The position numbers were made by a program, and so were the translations under genes. 64,000 nucleotides of DNA from JBCDHN01 sp965224535 (GTDB taxonomy: Bacteria > Verrucomicrobiota > Verrucomicrobiia > Verrucomicrobiales > DEV007): positions 58,396 through 122,395 of the forward strand of contig CBDCZR010000023.1 in the NCBI GenBank assembly GCA_965224535.1, read 5' to 3'. Below are positions 15,320 through 24,546 of this stretch, piece by piece; positions within the stretch are counted from its first letter, which is position 1; each line of letters opens with the position of its first letter. The notes below the pieces were generated by a model that did no database searches, was not told where the DNA came from, and saw only the letters and a list, made by a program, of their open reading frames with translations.

Positions 15320-17587
15320 ATGTCAGAAAACCGCCGACTTGTCAGATTCTGGGCCTACGCGGCCTTGATGGTGTTTGGATTGGCCGGGCTGGGGCTACAG
15401 GAAACCGCTCCTCGCCAAACCACCGAGGCCGAAGCGCCGGAGGATGAGCCCACCACCACCGAACCGGCGACTCTGAAGGGGCAAATCCTGGCTTTGCAGG
15501 TGAATCCCGCGGACGTAACCAGCGGCGAGCGCCTCCGCTCGTTGCGCCAGATTTTGATCGAAGCCAGCGAGGAAGAAGCCGCGGCGATCGTGGTGGAACT
15601 GAACACCAACGCCGGTTATTCCGCGGAGTTAGCCAGCCTGCTGTTGCGCGATTTGCCGAACGTGGAGGTTCCGCTCGTCGCCTACGCAAAGTCCTCCGCG
15701 TTGGGGATGGGAGCGCTGCTGGCGCTGGGCAGCGACGCGATTTACATGAGCCCCATCTCCGTCATCGGCGGAGCGACGCCTGAAGGCGTGGGAACCAGCG
15801 GCGAGGACGAAAGCCGGATGTCGGCCAAGGACCGGCAAACCGTCTCCATCCTCAAAGCGCAGGCCCGCAGCCTGGCGAAGGCCAACGGGCATCAGCCGGA
15901 AGTGGCCGAGGCCATGATCGACCCTGATTTTGAGCTAAAATCCGCCGACGGCGCGGTTTTGTCCGAAGAAGGCGAGGTGTTGACGTTGACGGCGGAGGAA
16001 GCGACGCAAATTTTCGAGGGCAAGCCGCTTTTGGCCAAGGCGGTGGCGAATTCGCGCGATGAAGTCATTTCCGCGGAAAAGTTGACCGGCGAGGTGGTGG
16101 AAATCGGGGTGCCGGAGTGGCAGCGCAATGGCTTCCGCAACAAGATCAAGCCTCGCAAAACCGGGCAAACCGCGAAATCCGGCGATGAAGCCGGGGAGGA
16201 GGAAAAGCAGCCCCCGTTGTTCGGCAAAAGCGAGGATGAAAACTACGCCGGCAAGATTTTGGTGGTCAAAGTGGGGACCTACGACCTCATGTCCACGGCG
16301 CGCTTCAAGTTCATGGAACGCGTGGTGGAAAAAGCGCGCGAGGACAAGGCCGGGGCCCTGATTTTCGACATGAACACGCCCGGCGGCTACGCCTGGCACA
16401 CCAAGGACCTGACCCTGCGTCCGCTGCAGGAACTCCCCTTCCCCACCTACACCTTCGTCAATCCGCATGCTGAAAGCGCGGGCTCCATCATCGCGCTGGC
16501 GACCGACCACATTTACATGTACCCCACCAGCACCATCGGTTCCGCCCTCACGGTCACGGGTGCGGGCGGCGATTTGGGCGAGAACATGAGCAAAAAGATC
16601 GAGGCCGAGGCGCGGGCTTCGGCGCGTAACCTGGCGATCGCCAAGGGGCACAATCCCGACCTGGCGGAGGCTTTCGTGAGCACGGTGGGCTTCAGAATCG
16701 ACGGCGTGACCTATGCCGAGCCCGGCGAGGTGCTTAATTTGAACGCGATTCAGGCCACGCAGGTTTTCAATGGCGAGCCGCTCTTGGCCAAGGGCATCGT
16801 GCGTAGCGTGGAGGAGCTGATCGAGACCGAGGGGCTGAAAGGCGAGGTTTTGGAGGTGGAGGGCAAGGGATTGCAGGCGTTTGCGGAGTGGGTGCAACGC
16901 TGGGCGGTGATTTTCATCGTCGTCGGGCTGGCCGGCGCCTACATGGAGCTGAACACGCCGGGATTTGGCTTCGCCGGGCTGGTTAGCGTGCTTTCGTTTA
17001 CCATCTACTTTTTCGGCAACTACATGGCCGGAAACATGGCCGGTTACGGCACGGCAGTGGTGTTTGCGTTAGGCCTGATTTTGGTGATTGTGGAGGTCTT
17101 GATCCTTGGCGGCGGAACGGTGGCCGTGGGGATGATTGGCGCGTTGCTGATGGTGGGCGCGTTAGGGTTCGCCCTCATCGATCGGGTCGATTTTGGAGAC
17201 TTCGTCAAGGGCGCGGAGTCAGCTCCGTCGTTAGGCGGCCTGGTCAAAATTCCCATGCTCACGGTCATGGTCGGGCTCTTCCTCAGCGCCGTGGCGATCG
17301 GGCTGCTGATGAAGGTGTTGCCGGAGTTCACCCCCGCGCGGCGGCTCATTTTGCAAGGCGCACTGCCCACGGGCACGGCCATGGACCTGGAGGTGGATGA
17401 ATCCACCGGCAAGAGCCCGCTTTTGGGCAAAACCGGCGTTGCGGCGACCGATTTGCATCCCGCGGGCAAGGCCGACATCGGCGGGCGAATGCTGGATGTC
17501 ACCAGTGAGTCGGAATTCATCGAACGCGGCGAAAAACTGAAAGTCGCCGCCGTTTTTGGCGACCGCATCGTCGTGGATCGTGGGTAG
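15320..17587 (+). CDS. NfeD-type membrane serine protease (double ClpP-like domains)
   Basis: About 755 residues: a signal/TM helix, then two tandem ClpP-class (SDH-type) domains. The first carries KSSALGMGALLALGSDAIYM and the second HAESAGSIIALATDHIYMYP, where the Ser of ESAG matches the nucleophile of the Ser-Lys NfeD/1510-N proteases. Four to five TM segments follow (about 530-680) and a C-terminal OB-fold NfeD domain (ATDLHPAGKADIGGR). Family members act in membrane protein quality control, usually with a stomatin/flotillin partner; none is encoded next door. The doubled protease domain gives it greater length than typical 430-residue NfeD proteins. It is convergent with aroG. Confidence 0.88.
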   Translation: MSENRRLVRFWAYAALMVFGLAGLGLQETAPRQTTEAEAPEDEPTTTEPATLKGQILALQVNPADVTSGERLRSLRQILIEASEEEAAAIVVELNTNAGYSAELASLLLRDLPNVEVPLVAYAKSSALGMGALLALGSDAIYMSPISVIGGATPEGVGTSGEDESRMSAKDRQTVSILKAQARSLAKANGHQPEVAEAMIDPDFELKSADGAVLSEEGEVLTLTAEEATQIFEGKPLLAKAVANSRDEVISAEKLTGEVVEIGVPEWQRNGFRNKIKPRKTGQTAKSGDEAGEEEKQPPLFGKSEDENYAGKILVVKVGTYDLMSTARFKFMERVVEKAREDKAGALIFDMNTPGGYAWHTKDLTLRPLQELPFPTYTFVNPHAESAGSIIALATDHIYMYPTSTIGSALTVTGAGGDLGENMSKKIEAEARASARNLAIAKGHNPDLAEAFVSTVGFRIDGVTYAEPGEVLNLNAIQATQVFNGEPLLAKGIVRSVEELIETEGLKGEVLEVEGKGLQAFAEWVQRWAVIFIVVGLAGAYMELNTPGFGFAGLVSVLSFTIYFFGNYMAGNMAGYGTAVVFALGLILVIVEVLILGGGTVAVGMIGALLMVGALGFALIDRVDFGDFVKGAESAPSLGGLVKIPMLTVMVGLFLSAVAIGLLMKVLPEFTPARRLILQGALPTGTAMDLEVDESTGKSPLLGKTGVAATDLHPAGKADIGGRMLDVTSESEFIERGEKLKVAAVFGDRIVVDRG

Positions 17588-17630
17588 GGATTGGAAAAAT
17601 CGCACCCCCAGAAAATTCGGCGCCCATCCG

Positions 17631-18689
17631 CTACGCACTGCGGCGCTGGCGGACGCTTTCGGCCAGGCCGTCCAACATCCGGACCGTCGTTTCCCAGTCA
17701 ACACAGGCGTCGGTGACGCTGAGGCCGTATTCCAGGTCGGCAGGGTCTTTGAGCGATTGATTCCCGGCTTTGAGGTGGCTTTCGACCATGACGGCCACGA
17801 TGTTCCGGTCTCCGCCGGAAATTCGCCGGGCCAGGTCTTCGGCCACGGCGGGTTGCCTTTCGTGATCCTTTTCGCTGTTGCCGTGGCTGCAGTCGATCAT
17901 CACGTAGGGCGGCATGCCGGCTTCCTCCAGCAGGGCGACCACTTTGGCGACGCTTTCGGCGTTGAAGTTGGGTCCTGTGGCTCCGCCGCGCAAAATCACG
18001 TGGCAACTGTCGTTTCCGCGCGTTTTGACGATGGCAGTGGTGCCGCTCTTTTTCACGGAGAGAAAATGGTGCGAGCTGCGGGCCGATTTTATGGCGTCGA
18101 CGGCGATTTTGATGTTGCCGCCGGTCCCGTTTTTGAAGCCGACGGGCATGGAGAGGCCGGAGGCCAACTCGCGGTGAATCTGGCTTTCGGTGGTGCGTGC
18201 GCCAATCGCGCCCCAAGTGACCAAATCCGCCACGTACTGGGGGCTGATGGTGTCGAGAAACTCGGTTCCAGCCAAAACGCCGAAATCGGCGAGGTCGACG
18301 AGCAGTTTTCGGGCCAAATGCAGACCGCGGTTGATGTCGAAGCTGCCGTCGAGGCCGGGATCGTTGATCAATCCCTTCCAGCCGACGGTCGTTCGCGGTT
18401 TTTCGAAGTAAACGCGCATGACCACCTCCAGGTCATCCTTCACCGTGGCGGCGTAGTCTTTGAGCTTGCCGGCGTATTCCAGGGCGGCTTTGGGATCGTG
18501 GATGGAGCAGGGGCCGACGACGGCCAACAGGCGGTCGTCCTGGCCTTTGAGGATGCGTTCGGTGCGTTTGCGTCCTTCGGTAACGAATTCGGCGGCTTCA
18601 TCGGAAAGGTGAATTGCGTCGATGATGATGGCGGGGGCGATGAGCTGGTCCAGGCGCTCGATGCGAAGGTCGTCGGTTACGATTGACAT
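17631..18689 (-). CDS. aroG: 3-deoxy-7-phosphoheptulonate synthase, class I
   Basis: The 352-residue cytoplasmic enzyme condenses phosphoenolpyruvate and erythrose 4-phosphate into DAHP, the first step of the shikimate pathway. Diagnostic class I stretches are present: VVGPCSIHD, MRVYFEKPRTTVGWKG, DPGLDGSFDIN, FKNGTGG, HVILRGG and DCSHGNSEKDH. Its length matches the AroF/G/H type of E. coli (about 350). Which aromatic amino acid feeds back on it cannot be told from sequence, so the symbol is nominal. It is monocistronic, between the convergent nfeD-like gene and the divergent LOG-family gene. Confidence 0.93.
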   Translation of the reverse strand: MSIVTDDLRIERLDQLIAPAIIIDAIHLSDEAAEFVTEGRKRTERILKGQDDRLLAVVGPCSIHDPKAALEYAGKLKDYAATVKDDLEVVMRVYFEKPRTTVGWKGLINDPGLDGSFDINRGLHLARKLLVDLADFGVLAGTEFLDTISPQYVADLVTWGAIGARTTESQIHRELASGLSMPVGFKNGTGGNIKIAVDAIKSARSSHHFLSVKKSGTTAIVKTRGNDSCHVILRGGATGPNFNAESVAKVVALLEEAGMPPYVMIDCSHGNSEKDHERQPAVAEDLARRISGGDRNIVAVMVESHLKAGNQSLKDPADLEYGLSVTDACVDWETTVRMLDGLAESVRQRRSA

Positions 18690-18806
18690 GGGCGGATTTG
18701 GGAAGTGAAGTCGTAGGGGCGAATAAACGGATTCGCCGCAGGCTCAAACGAAAACTTGCTAATTCTCAGAAATTTCAGCGAACCATTTCCCCCCGTCAAT
18801 CCATCC

Positions 18807-19952
18807 ATGAGCAATCGCCGCAATGCCCCGAAACCCCACATCGTTCACGACACGCCCGGTTTTACCGCTGAGGCGGATTTTACCGGCGGTTACGTACTGG
18901 CGCAGCCGGAACGCGAGGAGCGGCTGGAAAAGGACGAGCAAAACTTTGAGCGCCGCATCCAACGGCTGGTCAACGACTGGGGTTGCAACGGAAACGAGGC
19001 TCTGATTTGCGAATTGATCACCACCGCGTTGAAATTGGGCCACGACGGGTCCGACGAGGGCGAGATGAAGCTCATCAACCGCTCGCTGAAGGAAATGCGC
19101 TACGCCAACAACGTGTTTCGGCCCTATCAGCACCGCCGCAAGGTCACCATTTTTGGCTCGGCGCGTACCAAACCCGGCGAGCCGGAGTACGTGGCGGCAG
19201 CGGAATTTGCCCGCAAAATGGCCGGGCGCGACTTCATGTCCATCACCGGCGCCGGGCCGGGAATCATGGCTGCGGCGCAGGAGGGCGCAACGGCGGCAAA
19301 CAGCTTTGGCTTGCGCATCCAGTTGCCGTTTGAAGCGGGGGCCAACGCCACGATTGAGGGCGACCCCAAGCTCATCAACTTCAACTATTTCTTCACCCGC
19401 AAGCTCATGTTTGTGAAGGAGGCCCACGCCGCGGCGCTGTTTCCCGGCGGATTTGGGACGATGGACGAGGGGTTCGAGGTGCTGACGCTCATTCAGACCG
19501 GCAAAGCCGTCATTTTTCCCATCGTCATGATCGATGCGCCCGGCGGCAGTTACTGGAAGACGTTCCTGCAGTTCATCAAGGAGCACCTTTTCCGCCTGGG
19601 GCTCATTTCCGAGCAAGATTTCTCGATTTTCAAGGTCACCGACGACGTTGACGAGGCCGTGGAGCACATCGTCAATTTTTACACGGTGTTTAACTCCTAC
19701 CGTTACGTGCGCGACAACCTGGTTTTGCGTCTGAACCGGGCCTTGACGGCCAAGGCGGTTCGCAAGCTGAACGAAAACTTTGGCGATTTGCTGGTCAAGG
19801 GCGAATACGTCCTGGGCAACGCCATGCCGGAGGAAGCCAACGAACCGGAAATTTTCACCCTGCCCCGGCTGATTTGTAAGCCAAAACGCAGCGACTACGG
19901 CCAATTGCGCAAGCTGCTCGACGCGATCAACGATTCCGACGTGATCGGCTAG
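18807..19952 (+). CDS. LOG family protein, long form
   Basis: The product is about 381 residues. A Rossmann-like LOG core carries VTIFGSARTKPGEPEY, SITGAGPGIMAAAQEGA and the signature FPGGFGTMDEGFE. It also has an N-terminal extension of about 100 residues and a C-terminal extension of about 90, as seen in a long-form subgroup found in many bacteria. Shorter LOG proteins hydrolyse nucleoside 5'-monophosphates to free base and ribose phosphate; activity of the long form is presumed similar. A start 17 codons upstream is also possible. A second, short LOG paralogue is encoded at 50495-51085. Confidence 0.88.
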   Translation: MSNRRNAPKPHIVHDTPGFTAEADFTGGYVLAQPEREERLEKDEQNFERRIQRLVNDWGCNGNEALICELITTALKLGHDGSDEGEMKLINRSLKEMRYANNVFRPYQHRRKVTIFGSARTKPGEPEYVAAAEFARKMAGRDFMSITGAGPGIMAAAQEGATAANSFGLRIQLPFEAGANATIEGDPKLINFNYFFTRKLMFVKEAHAAALFPGGFGTMDEGFEVLTLIQTGKAVIFPIVMIDAPGGSYWKTFLQFIKEHLFRLGLISEQDFSIFKVTDDVDEAVEHIVNFYTVFNSYRYVRDNLVLRLNRALTAKAVRKLNENFGDLLVKGEYVLGNAMPEEANEPEIFTLPRLICKPKRSDYGQLRKLLDAINDSDVIG

Positions 19953-20095
19953 GATTGGCTCAAATTCGCGAAAAAGCCGCCGAATCGGGCGAAATCCCCC
20001 CTTGCGCCAACGTCAGGGCTGACCTAGGATTCGCACCCTTTTCGCCGCGAGGAAGAAAAAACGCGGCAACCAACGAATTTTTCCTTTTTCCAGGC

Positions 20096-20332
20096 ATGAG
20101 AGCCGAAATCCATCCGGAATACCAAGAAACGACCATCGTCTGCACCTGCGGCCAGACCTACCACACCCGTTCCACGGCTGAAAACCTGCGAATCGGGATT
20201 TGCGCGGCTTGCCACCCGTTTTTCACCGGCGAGCAGCGCTTTGTGGACACCGCCGGCCGGGTGGACAAATTTCAGAAGCGCTACGGCACGGAGCGCACGC
20301 GCCGCAAACGGCCCAAACCGAGCGACGCTTAG
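20096..20332 (+). CDS. rpmE: 50S ribosomal protein L31, zinc-binding type
   Basis: The 78-residue protein has the L31 sequence pattern IHPEYQETTIVCTCGQTY and HPFFTGEQRFVDTAGRVDKF. C16, C18, C36 and C39 form the zinc site, so this is the C+ type used when zinc is sufficient. L31 bridges the two ribosomal subunits. prfA begins 87 bp downstream, an rpmE-prfA order common in bacteria. The open frame extends 47 codons upstream, but only this Met gives the normal L31 N-terminus. Confidence 0.96.
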   Translation: MRAEIHPEYQETTIVCTCGQTYHTRSTAENLRIGICAACHPFFTGEQRFVDTAGRVDKFQKRYGTERTRRKRPKPSDA

Positions 20333-20419
20333 CTCCAACCGGAGGGGCAAGGCCCAAAATCGAGGTCTACGCGACCGATGCACGGTTTTTGCGCTGAAAA
20401 ACCGCGTTTTTGACTCCCC

Positions 20420-21502
20420 ATGGACTACACGGACCTCATTTCCAAAAAACGCGAGCGCATCGGCGAGTTGGAATCGCTGATGTCCGAGCCGGGCTTTTAC
20501 GACGACGCCAAAAAAGCCGCCGAGGTGATGCAAGAGCACAAGCGCACCAAGCTGCTGCTCGAAAATTGGGAGGAATACGACCGTGCCAGCCGTCAGCTCA
20601 CCGAAAACGAGGAATTGGCGAAGGGCGACGACGAGGAAATGGCCGCGCTGGCGCAGGAAGAGATTCCGGCCCTGCAAGCTACGGTCGAGAAGCTGGACCT
20701 GGAGATTCAGTACGCGCTGCTGCCGCGCGATCCCACCGAAGACCGCGACGCCTTGGTCGAAATCCGCGCCGGAACGGGTGGCGACGAAGCCTCCCTGTTT
20801 GCCGGCGATTTGATGCGCATGTACCAGCGCTTCGCGGAGGAACAGGGCTGGAAAATCGAGGAACTGGAAACGAGCCCGTCGGAAGTCGGCGGTTTCAAGG
20901 AAGCGGTGTTTCGCGTGTCCGGCGACGAGGTTTTTCGCGTGCTGAAATACGAAAGCGGCGTCCACCGCGTTCAACGCGTGCCCACCACGGAGACGCAGGG
21001 CCGCATCCACACCTCCACCGCCACCGTCGCCGTCATGCCGGAGGCCGAGGACATCGACGTGGAGCTGATTCCCGACGAATTGCACATCCAGGCCACGCGA
21101 TCCAGCGGCCCCGGCGGCCAGCACGTCAACACCACTGATTCCGCCGTGCAAATTACCCACCTGCCCACCGGCATCATGGTCAAATGTCAGGACGGCCGCA
21201 GTCAGCACAAAAACAAGGAGAAGGCCATGGCGATTTTGCGCTCAAAGTTGCTCGAAGCCCGGCAACAGGAGGAAGCGGCCAAATATTCCGAGCATCGCCG
21301 CAATTTGATCGGCAGCGGCGGCCGCGAGGAGAAGATCCGCACCTACAATTTTCCGCAAAATCGCGTCACCGACCACCGCGTGGGCCTGACATCGTTCAAC
21401 CTGGAAGGCGTCATTGAGGGAAAGTTGGATGAATTCGTGGAAGCGCTGCAAAAATCGGACATGGAGGAGCGGCTCAAGGAAGCGGGGCTATCGACAAATT
21501 AG
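20420..21502 (+). CDS. prfA: Peptide chain release factor 1
   Basis: The 360-residue protein recognises UAA and UAG stop codons and triggers peptide release. The peptidyl-transferase motif GGQ is in SSGPGGQHVN. The stop-codon-reading tripeptide lies in HRVQRVPTTETQGRIHTS and reads PTT where E. coli RF1 has PAT; the absence of SPF excludes RF2. The C-terminal helical domain ends normally. It follows rpmE. The prmC gene, which methylates the GGQ glutamine and often follows prfA, is not adjacent; lpxK is. Confidence 0.96.
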   Translation: MDYTDLISKKRERIGELESLMSEPGFYDDAKKAAEVMQEHKRTKLLLENWEEYDRASRQLTENEELAKGDDEEMAALAQEEIPALQATVEKLDLEIQYALLPRDPTEDRDALVEIRAGTGGDEASLFAGDLMRMYQRFAEEQGWKIEELETSPSEVGGFKEAVFRVSGDEVFRVLKYESGVHRVQRVPTTETQGRIHTSTATVAVMPEAEDIDVELIPDELHIQATRSSGPGGQHVNTTDSAVQITHLPTGIMVKCQDGRSQHKNKEKAMAILRSKLLEARQQEEAAKYSEHRRNLIGSGGREEKIRTYNFPQNRVTDHRVGLTSFNLEGVIEGKLDEFVEALQKSDMEERLKEAGLSTN

Positions 21503-21602
21503 GGTCCGGCAGTTGAAGCGTCGGCTTTAGGGTTAATCGCTGGAGCTAGACCCATTCCCACATCCGCGAATTCGGCTTCCTGTTGCTTGTCACGCCGACA
21601 CC

Positions 21603-22817
21603 GTGCAACATGTTAGCCTACGATTGAAAGAGACGCTCGAAGCTCTGGAACAATTCGCGATCGAAGTCGTGCTGGAACGGCGGCGGGGGAAACGCGCGGC
21701 TGCGTTGCGGGCGTTTCTGGCCTCCATGTCGCAAATTTACAAGGGGCTGGTTTCCGCGCGGCTGCGGCTTTATCGCTACCGGATCATGCGCGAGCGAAAC
21801 CTGGGCTGCCTGGTGGTCAGCATCGGGAATTTGACCGTCGGCGGCACCGGCAAGACGCCCGTGGTGGAAAAATTCGCCCGCGCGCTGCAAGATGGCGGGC
21901 GCAAGGTGGCCGTGCTGAGCCGGGGCTACAAATCCGTGAAACCGCCGCTCACAACGCGGATTCAACGCCGGCTCGCGGGTAAAGCTCCGGAGATCGACCC
22001 GCCCCGCATCGTGCACGACGGCAAGCAACTCTTGCTCGACTCCAAAACCGCGGGAGACGAGCCCTACATGCTGGCTTCCAACCTCCAGGACGTCGTCGTC
22101 ATCACCGATAAAGACCGCGTGAAAGGCGGCCTCCACGCGATTCGCAATTTTGGCGCAGACACCCTGATTTTGGACGATGGCCTGCAATATTTGCGCCTGC
22201 GCCACCGGCTGGACGTCGTGCTCATCGATCGCTACCAACCCTTTGGCAACGAGCACCTGCTGCCTCGCGGAACCCTGCGCGAACCGCCCAAAAACCTGAA
22301 ACGCGCCAGCTACATCTTCATCACCAAGTGCAACGGCGAGTCGAACAAGGATTTGGTCCGGCGAATCCGCAAATACAACCGCACCGCGGAGATTATCGAG
22401 TGCACGCACGAGCCAAAATACCTGGAGCAACTCGGCGCGAGCCAACGGCGTCCGTTGGATCACCTGCAAGGGCAGGAAGTCGGCGCCATCAGCGGAATCG
22501 CCGTGCCGGAGAGCTTTGAAGGCGGGCTGGAGCGGCTCGGCGCAAAAATCATCGTCAAGCGCCGCTACACCGATCACCACCGCTACACCGAGCAGGAAAT
22601 TTTGAGCTTCATCAACCAGTGCATCGACGCCGGCGTGGATATGATCGTGACCACGGAGAAGGATTCGGTGCGCTTTCCGCGATTGCCGCGGGTGGACTTG
22701 CCGATCTACTTTTTGCGCGTGGAAATCGGCATCCTCAGCAACGAAGAAAGCTTCGACGAGTGCATCCAGCGCATTTGCCGGCCGCGGCCAATCGTCCCGG
22801 CACGGCGATTTTTTTAG
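21603..22817 (+). CDS. lpxK: Tetraacyldisaccharide 4'-kinase (lipid A synthesis)
   Basis: The 404-residue inner-membrane-associated kinase phosphorylates the 4' position of the lipid A disaccharide. The P-loop SIGNLTVGGTGKTP spans residues 73-86, preceded by the membrane-binding N-terminal helix region. VLSRGYK, GDEPYML, LILDDGLQYLRL and VTTEKDSVRFP are conserved LpxK stretches. It is some 70 residues longer than E. coli LpxK, mostly at the N-terminus and in the RIQRRLAGKAPEID insert. The start is GTG at 21603. It is evidence that the organism makes lipopolysaccharide and so has an outer membrane. Confidence 0.92.
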   Translation: MQHVSLRLKETLEALEQFAIEVVLERRRGKRAAALRAFLASMSQIYKGLVSARLRLYRYRIMRERNLGCLVVSIGNLTVGGTGKTPVVEKFARALQDGGRKVAVLSRGYKSVKPPLTTRIQRRLAGKAPEIDPPRIVHDGKQLLLDSKTAGDEPYMLASNLQDVVVITDKDRVKGGLHAIRNFGADTLILDDGLQYLRLRHRLDVVLIDRYQPFGNEHLLPRGTLREPPKNLKRASYIFITKCNGESNKDLVRRIRKYNRTAEIIECTHEPKYLEQLGASQRRPLDHLQGQEVGAISGIAVPESFEGGLERLGAKIIVKRRYTDHHRYTEQEILSFINQCIDAGVDMIVTTEKDSVRFPRLPRVDLPIYFLRVEIGILSNEESFDECIQRICRPRPIVPARRFF

Positions 22818-22828
22818 GGGCGTGGCGC

Positions 22829-23254
22829 TTAGGCTGGTGGATGTTGCCCGATCGACAGCAAAGCGGTCCGAAGATTCACCAGGGACGGCCGATTGATTCG
22901 CAATTCATGGATGGTTGCCCTCCCGATTGCTGAAATCCCAAGCAACTTGGTAAAGTCATCCGACCATGTGAAGTGTTCGTTCCATTCGTCCTTCCGTGGA
23001 TGGAACAAAGGAGCTAGTTTGCCGCTATCGGTGTCGAGCCCCTGAGTCTTGTTCGACTTGAAGAGATTGCAACCGCCGCAGGCCCAAGCCAGGTTATCCA
23101 TTGCTGTCAAACCGCCCAAACTTTGAGGGAAGATGTGTTCGGCTTCAAACACGTCCGAAGCAAAAGAATCCGGCGAACGGCAATATTCGCAAAAACCGCC
23201 AGCCCGCTCGGCCACGGTCTGTCGCATCGAAGACGACACCCGTTTTCTAGCCAC
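22829..23254 (-). CDS. HNH endonuclease
   Basis: The 141-residue protein has a canonical HNH fold. The zinc-knuckle pairs are CEYC and CGGC, the catalytic His lies in EAEHIFPQSLGG, and the Asn region is DNLAWACGGCNLFKSNKT. The tail resembles stand-alone HNH proteins common in cyanobacteria and other environmental genomes rather than restriction enzymes. Its start overlaps the end of the upstream 127-codon gene by 8 bp, so the two are translationally coupled. Function is unknown. Confidence 0.88.
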   Translation of the reverse strand: MARKRVSSSMRQTVAERAGGFCEYCRSPDSFASDVFEAEHIFPQSLGGLTAMDNLAWACGGCNLFKSNKTQGLDTDSGKLAPLFHPRKDEWNEHFTWSDDFTKLLGISAIGRATIHELRINRPSLVNLRTALLSIGQHPPA

Positions 23255-23630
23255 GACGCAACTCGAGTTCCAGGGATTTCATCAATTCCTTCACCGATTG
23301 GTTGCGTAATCCTGCAAGTTCGCCCAGCCACCGCACGCGTTGCGCGGCGTAGTTCTCCAGCACATCGATCACTTCGGCAATTTTCACCTCGTCATCGGCG
23401 CCCAACTCCCCCCGCTCCTTCTTCGACCGCAACCTTTGGAATTCTTCCCACGTTCCTGCCGGTGGGCCATCGGAAAGCTTGAGTAACAGCTCGGATTCGC
23501 GTTTGCCAAGGGATTTTGGGTGGCGCCGGCGGGCGGCAACCAGGCAGAGAAAGCGCTCGAACTGATCTTCCGGAAACTGACTTACCGCGTCAATCAGCTC
23601 GGGCAATTTGGGTTCCAAAGTACTCGGCAC
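23247..23630 (-). CDS. Hypothetical protein coupled to HNH endonuclease
   Basis: The product is a 127-residue soluble protein, mostly helical and charged, with no motif I recognise. It begins PELIDAVSQFPEDQFERFLCLVAARR and has a GTWEEFQRLRSKKERGEL segment. The 8-bp overlap with the downstream HNH gene implies joint translation. A small protein upstream of a nuclease could be an accessory or antitoxin-like factor; that is inference only. Confidence 0.65.
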   Translation of the reverse strand: MPSTLEPKLPELIDAVSQFPEDQFERFLCLVAARRRHPKSLGKRESELLLKLSDGPPAGTWEEFQRLRSKKERGELGADDEVKIAEVIDVLENYAAQRVRWLGELAGLRNQSVKELMKSLELELRRG

Positions 23631-23768
23631 GGGTGCAGTTTACCGGGACTCAGCGCTCAGGCAATGGGATTGTGAGGGAAGATCCTCCTTCAACGCAAAA
23701 TTCTAGCGCTTTTTTCGCAAATGGCGCGGTCCGCCCCGTCTTCGACGGTTCAGGACGTTCTTGCTGCC

Positions 23769-24497
23769 ATGCACACACTGTCAAAGCTCTCTCTCGCCGG
23801 GCTGGCGTTGGCCAGCGGATCTTGCGGTTCAACGGCGATCGATTACCGGATGGGCGACTTTCGCGTCAACGATCTTCGCGAACAAGGCGTCGCGGTGGTT
23901 GCGGTTCACAACGCGCGCGAAGATGCTCTGGAATCCCACGAATTGAAGGCGCTGGCCGCGCAATTGGAAGGGGCGCTGGTGAAATCCGGCCTAGCTGCGG
24001 GAAATGGCCGCGTGGCGGTTTTGCGAAATCCGTCGCCGGCGGATTTGTCCAAAGCGGCGTCCAAATCCGGGGCGGAATTTGGCTTGGTCGCGACCCCCAT
24101 TTCCAATGCGACGCGGCGCTCGCAGGGGCAAACCACCGACACGGAAACTCGCACCGAATGCTACACCGACAGCGAGGGAAACGTGCAGACCTACACCTAC
24201 TGCGAGACGGTGGGCTACAACTCCCACTCCAGCTCAACGCGCGAAATTCGCACGCGATTGCGGCTGGTGGATTTGCAGGACGGCGAGGATTTGTGGGTTT
24301 GGGAGGGCAACGGCATCGAGCGGAACACCGCGACGAACCACTCTCCGGCTTGGTACCCGCCGTATCCGCCATTTCCGAGATTTCCAGCCGCGGAGGAGGT
24401 TTTGGCGAAGATTTCGGAAAAAAGCGTGAAAAAACTGGCCCGCCGCCGGTTGGGACGCGGAAAAGGCCGCGCGAAATTAGCGGCGCAGACTTTGTAG
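23769..24497 (+). CDS. Putative lipoprotein of unknown function
   Basis: The 242-residue product has an N-terminal hydrophobic stretch ending in a lipobox-like LASGSC (Cys near residue 19), so it is probably lipid-anchored. The body has features of a stress or peptidoglycan-linked periplasmic domain (EFGLVATPISNATRRSQG, STREIRTRLRLVDLQDGEDLWVWEG), reminiscent of CsgG/LpoB-like folds, but no firm family. The start at 23769 is chosen for the signal; the frame is open 16 codons further up. The C-terminus is Arg/Lys-rich. Confidence 0.68.
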   Translation: MHTLSKLSLAGLALASGSCGSTAIDYRMGDFRVNDLREQGVAVVAVHNAREDALESHELKALAAQLEGALVKSGLAAGNGRVAVLRNPSPADLSKAASKSGAEFGLVATPISNATRRSQGQTTDTETRTECYTDSEGNVQTYTYCETVGYNSHSSSTREIRTRLRLVDLQDGEDLWVWEGNGIERNTATNHSPAWYPPYPPFPRFPAAEEVLAKISEKSVKKLARRRLGRGKGRAKLAAQTL

Positions 24498-24505
24498 CTG
24501 TAGCG

Positions 24506-24546
24506 TCGATTGGCAATCGAAGCAGGATTCGACTGCCAGTCGAATC
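24506..24546. repeat. Double short palindrome
   Basis: Two adjacent palindromes, 24506-24520 (TCGATTGGCAATCGA) and 24526-24546 (arms GATTCGACTG and CAGTCGAATC), lie between two convergent genes, just after the lipoprotein stop and touching the ankyrin stop. There is no U-tract. It may be a small intergenic repeat or a weak bidirectional terminator. Confidence 0.55.

Noticed and set aside
17556..18686. 376-codon plus-strand frame opposite DAHP synthase
   Set aside because: Antisense shadow in GC-rich DNA; the minus-strand gene is an unmistakable DAHP synthase.
21618..22580. 320-codon minus-strand frame opposite lpxK
   Set aside because: Antisense shadow of the LpxK gene with no family resemblance.
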